The notes below the pieces were generated by a model that saw only the letters and a list, made by a program, of their open reading frames with translations, was not told the origin of the DNA and searched no databases. This document shows positions 1 through 6,143 of a DNA stretch of 6,983 nucleotides, in pieces. Made by a program: the position numbers and the translations under genes. This DNA is from CAJXUU01 sp963975265 (GTDB lineage Bacteria > Bacteroidota > Bacteroidia > Chitinophagales > Saprospiraceae). The stretch spans positions 1-6,983 of the forward strand of contig CAXBGT010000250.1 in the NCBI GenBank assembly GCA_963975265.1. The letters run 5' to 3'. The number at the start of each line of letters is the position of its first letter. Position 1 is the stretch's first letter.

Positions 1-512
1 ATATGTTTGCTATCTGAATTTATTTTTACAACATCTCCATTTATTTTTATGTCTTTGAAAACCCACCTATCGTAAGATTTGTAAATCTCACTTTTGACAA
101 AAAAGACAGTCTAAGAATATCTGTAGATCTCACTACCAGCCTTTCCGAACAAAAAGTAACTGGTGATATTTCTATCTTATTAGATGAATATGAATTAGAA
201 TATGCAAATTACCCCACCTCTAAGCAATATCTAGAAACACTTGAAATAGAATCTCAAAGAAGATATCCTAGTCAATTCATTGGTAGAACAAGTCTTATAA
301 ATATTCTAATAAGCTCTGCAACCTCCAAAGCAACTCGTCGACAATCCGAAAAACAGTATTGGAATAATTTTATAGTCACCATAGAACCAGAAGATGAGGT
401 ATTGATATTGGCTTCTAGAGACATTATATTTTCTATTCAAACAGAGAAATGTGAATTGGTGGTTTACCCTTCATATGATCAAGTTGAGAAATTGAAGATG
501 TTTTTGGAGTAA
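1..512 (+). pseudogene. 3' part of an unrecognised gene, probably frameshifted near its left end
   Basis: The frame ending in TAA at 510-512 is open back to an in-frame TGA at 15-17, about 164 codons, with no ATG except one five codons before the end. The composition from about position 48 onward is protein-like (for example VTGDISILLDEYELEYANYP, then NNFIVTIEPEDEVLILASRD, ending KLKMFLE). Another frame is open from base 1 to 74 and reads SEFIFTTSPFIF just before the T5 run at 44-48. Adding one T there would join the two frames into one chain entering from outside the window. I therefore infer a broken gene, or a sequencing undercall, rather than a gene with a rare start codon. I see no signal peptide, membrane segment or known motif in the visible part, and I do not recognise the family. 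It converges on the dead gene at 800-2536. Confidence 0.5.
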
Positions 513-799
513 GCTAACAATAATGTTAATTTAACAGCCAATTAAAACTCCTAAAGTCTCTTTTCCTTTAATCATTTACTTGCAAATAAGGATTGAATTT
601 TGTCCAGCTGCACCCACCTACTCCATTCGGGGATATTATATCCAGAATTTAAACATTCCTTTCTCATGTTTCAAAAGTAAATCTTACTTATCATACCCTA
701 AAATCTGATCGATTTTATGAATATTCCATCAAATTGAGTCGACACTTTTGCGTTGTATAATCGTCGACTAAACAACCTCTGATTAAAGTGCCTTAATTG
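513..799. other. Stretch between two convergent broken genes, no supported gene
   Basis: The sequence is AT-rich. A 31-codon frame on the minus strand (667 down to 572) starts with ATG and includes GYNIPEWSRWVQLDKIQ. That Trp-rich composition is more protein-like than chance sequence usually gives, but it is too short to call and may be another gene relic. Small palindromes are present at 524-536 and 631-643, and a 7-bp inverted repeat (AGTCGAC/GTCGACT) lies at 737-743 and 763-769. None is followed by a T-run, so no terminator is supported for either flanking gene. I see no promoter or RNA gene here. Confidence 0.4.
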
Positions 800-2536
800 C
801 TATTGTGTTATCAATCTAAAATACTCAATTTTATTCTTTTCAATTCCATAAGAAACAGAACAATTCTCTTTTGCAAATTGATCATAATAATCAGTTACTG
901 ACTCTTTATATGGCTGAGATACTAAAATAAGTGTTTCCACTTTATCCTTATCTAATGTTGACCTAAACTCTTCTACAATAGGTGTTTTTATACTTGCAAA
1001 TGCATTACCTAACGTATCAACTATTTCAGTTAATCACTTAAGCTCAACTTTAAATAGCTCATTCCTCTTATAATTTACTGACAATGCCACACTTACAATA
1101 AGATTCATTACATATTCATAACATATAAGTAGATCATTATCATTAACTTTATTATTAAGAAACTTAATCAACCCTGGATAAAACAACTATCCCCCTTTAG
1201 AGCGATCTATATGAAGGTTATGGTACTCAACGATAAGTTCTACAGTTTTTCATTCTTGACTTTTCCATTAAACTGTTGAAAATATACTGCCAAATCTTCA
1301 TTTGTGAAATAATAATCTTTAGGTTTTGATCGCTCTACAGACTAATCAGACAACATGTCACAACTTACATTGATAAATGGAAGAAAATCAGATTCCCTGT
1401 CAGCAAAAATAGACTTCATACCCATTTTGTAATTTGCTACACTTATTTCTTTTGGTAAGCTTATACTCTTTACAAATTGATGAGAAAATATTGAATCAAC
1501 CTGATAGACTTCCTCAAAGTTTAATTCTAAAATATCTTTTACTCTAGAAAAAAACTTGCTGGGTGTTCTATTTTAGAACTAACACGTAAGGAATCGTCAA
1601 ATTGAGAATAGCTAAATCGATTTCCTAACCCAACGCCATCAACAGATGTGATTTTCCCATTGAGGTTCTTGGTGTAGGATCTCTTAGTTAAATCTTCAAA
1701 ATCTCCTATAAAATCATCTTGGTACAAACTTAATGTATCACCAGAAGGTGATAAATAATATGCACTGCGGAAAGAATTATCTCCACCATTTCTAAAATCA
1801 AAAAAGAGGCTTCCATTTACGTAATAATCTTTGTCTCCTTCCCAATTTCTAGAATTTGTCTTTTCATATTCCGTATTACTCAGCTTATTATCTCCTCGGA
1901 AAGTTTCAATGCTATCGATGATTCCGCATTCATTAAAACATCTTACTTCAACTCTTCCTTCATCATTTAAATCTCCTGTCACCTTAGAAATAATACTTCA
2001 TCAGAAAATTCAAGAAGTAAAAACCTCTCCTAGTATAGAATCTCTATTTCTTTTTTGACACTAAATAATGATTTAATGGATTTTCCATTCTCATGGACGA
2101 AGATTTTGCTGATATTTCTGAATAAATATCTGTTGATTTTACAATCAATCTGAGGTGACAATTTCTGAAAGTTACTTCTATATTTATATCCTTTTATTAC
2201 TTTGTCAAAAAATAGAAATTACTTTTCTGTAAGATTTGCCTGATTGGTAAAGATCTTCATGGCATCGTTCCATAGTCTCATATCACGAGCGTACTTTCTC
2301 ATAATATAGTTGTTGAGATAGTAGTGAGAATATATACAGAACTTTTCATGCTCATTAGTACTTTCAAGTAGGTCCCCATCAAATTTCTTTTCCGCTACAA
2401 TTGATACAATACTTTTCGATGAATTCAACGCTTGTGTGGCATTATTGAATGTGTATTCACTTAACACATGATCATGTCCGTATATAAATGCAGAAAACAT
2501 CACATTGAAAAATAAAAGTATTCCTTTTTTTATCAA
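800..2536 (-). pseudogene. Decayed gene for an exported protein of about 578 residues, function unknown
   Basis: Two short open frames (2536-2219 and 1982-1539) and the sequence around them join into one chain. Reading 5' to 3' on the minus strand, TAA at 2221-2219 is followed in the same frame by protein-like sequence (FFDKVIKGYKYRSNFQKLSP) up to TAG at 2032-2030 and beyond it to about 1985. A one-base shift enters the frame with VTGDLNDEGRVEV. A second shift at the T7 run 1554-1548 gives RVKDILELNFEEVYQVDSIF. TAG follows at 1344-1342. A third shift at the A5 run 1250-1246 leads through TAG 1189-1187 and TGA 1036-1034 to the natural end NKIEYFRLITQ, TAG 802-800. The total is five internal stops and three frameshifts. 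The N-terminus (KKGILLFFNVMFSAFIYG) resembles a signal peptide, so the product was probably exported. The first codon at 2536 is TTG; the next, ATA at 2533-2531, may be a mutated ATG. I do not recognise the family. Confidence 0.85.
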
Positions 2537-2595
2537 AAAATCCTTTATTGCAAATAATACAAAAGCTTCCGCAATTCTAAACTTTGTTGCATCCT

Positions 2596-2697
2596 CTACA
2601 TATTGTTTTTTGTACCGAGTCTTTCTTGCAATAGATCCAGAACTTTTTCGAGACTGAGATTCTCACTAAATGTAAATACATCTACCGTAGCAACTTG
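2596..2697 (-). pseudogene. 33-codon orphan coding fragment, unidentified
   Basis: Directly after an in-frame TAA (2700-2698), the minus strand reads 33 codons to TAG at 2598-2596. The peptide includes VATVDVFTFSENLSLEKVL and DLLQERLGTK. The alternation of charged and leucine residues suggests a helix from a real protein. There is no start codon near its beginning, and the frame stops 60 bases before the exported-protein pseudogene starts. It lies just downstream of the terminator of the adhesin gene, so it should not be transcribed from that gene. I infer the C-terminal scrap of a lost gene. A chance open frame in non-coding DNA is the alternative. Confidence 0.25.
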
Positions 2698-2718
2698 TTA
2701 CATGATTCTCCAAAACTT

Positions 2719-2752
2719 AAAAAAGGGCTGTTTGAAATGAATCAAACAGCCC
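2719..2752 (-). terminator. Rho-independent terminator of the 1081-codon adhesin-like gene
   Basis: A perfect 11-bp inverted repeat (GGGCTGTTTGA at 2725-2735, TCAAACAGCCC at 2742-2752) encloses a 6-base loop. On the minus strand the stem is followed directly by six T residues (2724-2719). It lies 41 bases after the stop codon at 2796-2794. There is no T-run on the plus-strand side, so it is a one-way terminator for the leftward gene. Confidence 0.92.
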
Positions 2753-2793
2753 CTATAGGAATTAGCACATATTTTATTAAATCAGTTTAGCTA

Positions 2794-5700
2794 TTACCTT
2801 ATAACTATCAACTTCTCTGTCCAAGAATTTTGTGCTGTTTTTATCGTTACTGAATATACTCCTTGATGTAAAGTAGATACATCTAATCTGAGCGCATAAT
2901 TACCCGCTGAGACTTCCTCTAACAATAAATCTGTTCTTACCAGCTTTCCATCTTTGGCGTATACATTTACTTTTGCGTCAAGTCCTTCTGAGCCCGTCAC
3001 TTTGATCCACGTTGTGTTGATCGATGGATTTGGATACAGACTTACCGTTGTTACATCTTTAACAATCGTAATTGTTAAGATATCACTGTATTCTATTCTA
3101 CCGTCTAAATCTACTTGCTTAATACGATAATAATATATGCCCGATTCTGCAATGTCTTCATCTTCATAATCGTACATTCTCGTCTCATTTGAAATGCCTA
3201 CAGCAGCTACTTGTGATATAGATCTGAATGTTGGATCATCTCCTACTTTCCTCTCTACTTCAAAGTAGTCACTATTGATCTCTGTAGCGGTTGCCCACTC
3301 TACTAGATTATGATCCCCTCTGTTTTCAACTTTTATGTACAACCAATCTACTGGTAACACTCCAAAGAATAATCCGGCATCTACACTTTGTACTTGATCG
3401 CCTGAGTTAAGTGAGTATGCATCCGTAGTATTCTCTCCAAAGGCATTTGTCACATCACTATCTTTTTCATCGTCTCCAATATTTGCTACTGTAACTGTAG
3501 CTCCCATTGGAGGTGTAAATTTAAGATAGTAACTCTGTTGCTGTAAGTAATCCACTTCGTACTCACCACTATCATCTGTCATCACTTCGCTTATCAAATT
3601 GTTATCCAAGTCGTATACTTGTACCATTACACCTTCTATCGGAGATTCAGTTACATCTTGGATACCATTGTAATTCGAATCATCCCATACGTAGTTTCCT
3701 ACCTCTGCCATTGGATAATATCCAGCACCTATAGTACAATCCTCTTCTCCAGATAGTACTGTAAATGAATTCGTCGTTCCTGGTCCATTACCATTTGTCA
3801 CATCACTATCTGTCAGGTCACTTCCTACATTTGGCTGTGCTTGTACTAATCCTATTGGTGGCATCTGGTAGTATATGTAATATGTCCCTGGAGGCGCGCA
3901 GAATTTATAGTATCCGTCGTCTGATGGCGTACCTGGCTTATGGCCTGTATACACAATATCCCACTCTCCCCATGTTCCATTCGTTAGTCTCCAAAGCGTC
4001 ACTTTAATACCATTAATCCCGTTCTCAACAGGATCTTCTACATTATCAGAATCTGTATCGTACCATACTGTCTCTCCTATTGGTATACACATATAATATC
4101 CAGCATCAATCGTTAGATTGTTCTCTCCAGGTGCCAACACATGCAGTCCTGTTGTACTTCCTCCTTCTGGGATTATTATCTCGTTAGTAATATCACTATC
4201 AAGCTCATCATTAGTGCCTTCCTTAGCGAATGTAGAGACGAAGCCATCTGGATCTATGAACTCAACAAAATATGTATCTGGATACACATTATCAAATAAA
4301 TAATATCCATTCCCATCTGTTACTGTTGTTGCTACAAGATCACTAACGTCATTGTACAGATTGATAATGACTTCTTCGATCCCCGGCTCATTGCTATCTT
4401 TAACTCCGTCACCATCAATGTCATGCCATACCAGATCTCCTATACTTCCTAACAATAATAATCCTGCATCATAGTCTGTTATCTCATCTCCTGAATTCAA
4501 AGTCATACATAGTCCTTTTCCGTTCAGATCTACATCACTATCTACTGAATCATCATCACCTTGATCTTGATAAGTAAACGCGTAGCCTTGAGGTAATGTA
4601 GTATTATCAAATCGCACTAATACCATACCTGGTTCTATACCACTAAACATATATGTTCCATCTGCGTTGGTCGTCGTCTGATCCAAAATATTACCAACAC
4701 AATCCTCTAGAATCACCACGAGTCCTTGTACTGGATCCTCCCCAATCTCTTGTATACCATTGCCATTCGTATCTTTCCATGACTCTCCTGCAATCGTTGC
4801 ATCAGCATCCAGTGTCATATTACAGGTAAACGATGATTCGCTATCATCATTTAATTGATTTACACCATTCATACAAGATGCTGGATTAATAATCGCATCG
4901 AATCCCATCTGATTAGTTGGACATTCTATAGGGTTCGTTTGTACAAAGTCGACAGTGATCGAACCTCCCGTACCTCCTATGATATCTTGATTTTGTGTGC
5001 CTAGAAAGCAATTTAATGCAGGATCATATTCCCAATCAAAAGTACTTGAAAAGGTACCTCCAATTGAGTTAATGCCGTCAGCTGGACCTATGTTTGATAG
5101 ACAAATAGTCAATGTCACTGGGTCTAGTTCTTCATCCGTGTAATCCAATCCATTTTCCATATAAGTGAAAAATAGTTGCCCACCATTCCCATTTTCGAGT
5201 GGTGCTGGGTTAATATCTCCAGATTGTATCGAAGGATTATTTATGCATATCCCACCATATGGATCTGGATCTGTTCCGTTTGGATCGCCATCGCCATCAC
5301 AATCTGCTGCTTGCCATACTGCGTTTGTCGTATCTGCTGTACTGCCCGCTGTGAATATACATGGGTTTGTTGGATCTGGATCTGTTCCGTTTGGATCGCC
5401 ATCGCCATCACAATCTGCTGCTTGCCATACTGCATTTGTCGTATCTGCTGTACTGCCTGCTGTGAATATACATGGGTCTGCTGGATCTGGATCTGATCCG
5501 TCTGGATCGCCATCGCCATCACTATCAGCAACCGATGTTGTGGTATTACAGGTAAACGAAAATTCGTTATCATCATCTACTTGATTTGTACCATTCATAC
5601 AAGCTGCTGGTTGAATATTCGCATTAAAGCCCATCTGATTAGATGGACAATCTATAGTGTTCGTTTGTTCAAAGTCAACAGTGATCATACCTCCCTCACC

Positions 5701-6039
5701 TCCTATAATATCTTGATTTTGTGTGCCTAGAAAGCAATTTGTTACAGGATCATATTGCCAATCAAAAGTACTTGAAAAGCTACCTCCAATTGAGTTAACT
5801 TCGTCAACTGGGCCTATGTTTAATAGACAAATAGTTAATGTTACTGGGTCATTTTCTTCATCCGTATAATCTTCTCCATTTTCTACATAAGTAAAAAATA
5901 GTTGTCCTCCATTACCATCTTCGAGAGGCGCTGGATTAATATCTCCGCCTTGTATCGAAGGATTATTTATACATCCTTGCGAAAAACCACTTGACAAACA
6001 AAAGAAAAAAAATGCTAGGGTAAATATTATTTTTTTCAT
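2794..6039 (-). CDS. T9SS-sorted, SdrD B-like repeat surface protein (1081 residues)
   Basis: Complete ORF from ATG at 6039; the MKK start plus hydrophobic core (IIFTLAFFFFCLSSGFS) is a signal peptide, probably cut near residues 20-22. Residues 23-165 and 265-407 are two copies of an unnamed six-cysteine domain. Residues 172-263 are Asp/Gly-rich repeats (DSDGDGDPDGSDPDP and relatives) resembling calcium-binding thrombospondin type 3 repeats. Residues about 415-893 are four SdrD B-like domains, each opening with a WxD Asp/Asn loop. Residues about 897-992 look like an Fn3-type linker (HNLVEWATATEINSDYFEVE). Residues about 998-1081 are a T9SS type A sorting domain (SLYPNPS near its start, GVYSVTIKT near the end). 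By family knowledge such proteins cross the outer membrane through the T9SS and are released or anchored to the surface after removal of this domain. Adhesion is inferred from architecture; no enzymatic domain is visible. It has its own terminator, and I see no clear TAnnTTTG promoter upstream. Confidence 0.95.
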   Translation of the reverse strand: MKKIIFTLAFFFFCLSSGFSQGCINNPSIQGGDINPAPLEDGNGGQLFFTYVENGEDYTDEENDPVTLTICLLNIGPVDEVNSIGGSFSSTFDWQYDPVTNCFLGTQNQDIIGGEGGMITVDFEQTNTIDCPSNQMGFNANIQPAACMNGTNQVDDDNEFSFTCNTTTSVADSDGDGDPDGSDPDPADPCIFTAGSTADTTNAVWQAADCDGDGDPNGTDPDPTNPCIFTAGSTADTTNAVWQAADCDGDGDPNGTDPDPYGGICINNPSIQSGDINPAPLENGNGGQLFFTYMENGLDYTDEELDPVTLTICLSNIGPADGINSIGGTFSSTFDWEYDPALNCFLGTQNQDIIGGTGGSITVDFVQTNPIECPTNQMGFDAIINPASCMNGVNQLNDDSESSFTCNMTLDADATIAGESWKDTNGNGIQEIGEDPVQGLVVILEDCVGNILDQTTTNADGTYMFSGIEPGMVLVRFDNTTLPQGYAFTYQDQGDDDSVDSDVDLNGKGLCMTLNSGDEITDYDAGLLLLGSIGDLVWHDIDGDGVKDSNEPGIEEVIINLYNDVSDLVATTVTDGNGYYLFDNVYPDTYFVEFIDPDGFVSTFAKEGTNDELDSDITNEIIIPEGGSTTGLHVLAPGENNLTIDAGYYMCIPIGETVWYDTDSDNVEDPVENGINGIKVTLWRLTNGTWGEWDIVYTGHKPGTPSDDGYYKFCAPPGTYYIYYQMPPIGLVQAQPNVGSDLTDSDVTNGNGPGTTNSFTVLSGEEDCTIGAGYYPMAEVGNYVWDDSNYNGIQDVTESPIEGVMVQVYDLDNNLISEVMTDDSGEYEVDYLQQQSYYLKFTPPMGATVTVANIGDDEKDSDVTNAFGENTTDAYSLNSGDQVQSVDAGLFFGVLPVDWLYIKVENRGDHNLVEWATATEINSDYFEVERKVGDDPTFRSISQVAAVGISNETRMYDYEDEDIAESGIYYYRIKQVDLDGRIEYSDILTITIVKDVTTVSLYPNPSINTTWIKVTGSEGLDAKVNVYAKDGKLVRTDLLLEEVSAGNYALRLDVSTLHQGVYSVTIKTAQNSWTEKLIVIR
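2797..3048 (-). other. T9SS type A C-terminal sorting domain (residues about 998-1081)
   Basis: The last 84 or so residues of the adhesin-like protein carry the hallmarks of the family: a start with LYPNPS, a central beta-rich stretch with VNVYAKDGKLVRT, then LHQGVYSVTIKT and a basic end (EKLIVIR). In Bacteroidota this domain targets the protein to the type IX secretion system and is normally cleaved by the PorU sortase. It predicts that the host carries T9SS genes elsewhere; none are in this window. Confidence 0.92.
3361..4797 (-). repeat. Four tandem SdrD B-like domains within the adhesin-like protein
   Basis: Approximate units are residues 415-531 (4797-4447), 532-650 (4446-4090), 651-776 (4089-3712) and 777-893 (3711-3361). 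Each starts with a loop of the WxDxxxxGxxD kind (WKDTNGNGIQEIGED, WHDIDGDGVKDSNE, WYDTDSDNVEDPVE, WDDSNYNGIQDVTE). Each has a central G-Y/E-Y or similar turn, a DSDV/DSDI motif, and ends in xDAGLxxG or GAGYYP. The units are well diverged, unlike the recent repeats at the N-terminus. SdrD B domains are known as calcium-stabilised stalks. Unit 3 departs most from the pattern: its loop has D-S-D-N instead of a glycine turn, and it carries three cysteines. Confidence 0.87.
4819..5247 (-). repeat. Second copy of the duplicated six-cysteine domain (residues 265-407)
   Basis: It runs from CINNPSIQSGDINPAPLENG to SSFTCN and matches residues 23-165 without any insertion or deletion, at a constant offset of 242 residues (726 bp). 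All six cysteines correspond (265, 313, 344, 373, 389, 406). DNA identity is also high: long stretches such as the one encoding CFLGTQNQDII are almost unchanged. This points to a fairly recent duplication within the gene. Confidence 0.95.
5251..5526 (-). repeat. Asp/Gly-rich repeats with 111-bp (37-residue) period, two and a half copies
   Basis: Units cover residues 172-208, 209-245 and a partial 246-263. Each combines an Asp-rich loop (DCDGDGDPNGTDPDP) with CIFTAGSTADTTNAVWQAA. At the DNA level, 5261-5371 and 5372-5482 differ at only 4 of 111 positions by my count, and a third diverging copy starts at 5483. Such near identity implies very recent amplification or ongoing homogenisation. The Asp loops resemble thrombospondin type 3 calcium-binding repeats. 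Confidence 0.95.
5545..5973 (-). repeat. First copy of the duplicated six-cysteine domain (residues 23-165)
   Basis: It starts right after the signal peptide with CINNPSIQGGDINPAPLEDG and ends with SFTCN. Cysteines lie at residues 23, 71, 102, 131, 147 and 164. It contains NIGP and SSTFDWQYD motifs that recall the beta-sandwich domains (DUF11-like) of bacterial surface proteins, but I cannot assign a named family. The second copy lies at residues 265-407. Confidence 0.95.
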
Positions 6040-6098
6040 TATTTAGCATTATATTATTAAAAAGTATTTTTAGGTAAATTCTATTATTCAATAAAATG

Positions 6099-6134
6099 GC
6101 ATTGGTACAGATCTTTTAATATCCGTACCAATGC
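6099..6134 (-). terminator. Hairpin terminator downstream of the partial surface-protein gene
   Basis: A perfect 10-bp stem (GCATTGGTAC at 6099-6108, GTACCAATGC at 6125-6134) extends by three more pairs after one A/C mismatch, leaving an 8-base loop. It begins 9 bases after the stop codon at 6146-6144. On the minus strand it is followed by CATTTTATT, a T-rich but interrupted tail, so termination may be incomplete and some read-through into the adhesin gene (start 6039) is possible. No clear separate promoter for that gene is visible between 6040 and 6098. Confidence 0.75.
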
Positions 6135-6143
6135 TATTAGATT

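Noticed and set aside
524..536. Palindrome TGTTAATTTAACA just after the left gene, considered as a terminator
   Set aside because: The stem is pure A/T except for one pair per arm, the loop is one base and there is no T-run after it.
737..769. Inverted repeat AGTCGAC/GTCGACT with a 19-base spacer
   Set aside because: The arms are only 7 bp and partly self-palindromic, the loop is long and no T-run follows; chance is the simpler explanation and no operator or recombination site can be supported.
1831..2058. Plus-strand 75-codon open frame
   Set aside because: It is antisense to the decayed minus-strand gene, whose reading frame gives the more protein-like translation in this stretch.
800..2536. 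Programmed frameshifting or stop-codon read-through as an explanation for the broken frames
   Set aside because: Five stops of three different kinds and three shifts without slippery-site plus structure arrangements are far more than any known recoded gene would have; decay explains them better.
2537..2793. Insertion-sequence ends or transposase remnants around the dead gene
   Set aside because: I found no terminal inverted repeats or target duplications, and the only long inverted repeat (2725-2752) is a terminator.
3765..4303. Plus-strand open frames at 3765-4007 and 4118-4303
   Set aside because: Both lie fully inside the strongly supported minus-strand gene, are short and have no recognisable protein features.
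5165..5584. Open frames on the plus strand (5165-5584, 5176-5496) and a second minus-strand frame (5241-5576) with repetitive proteins
   Set aside because: They are shadows of the near-identical 111-bp repeats in the adhesin-like gene; a repeat period divisible by three keeps several frames open at once.
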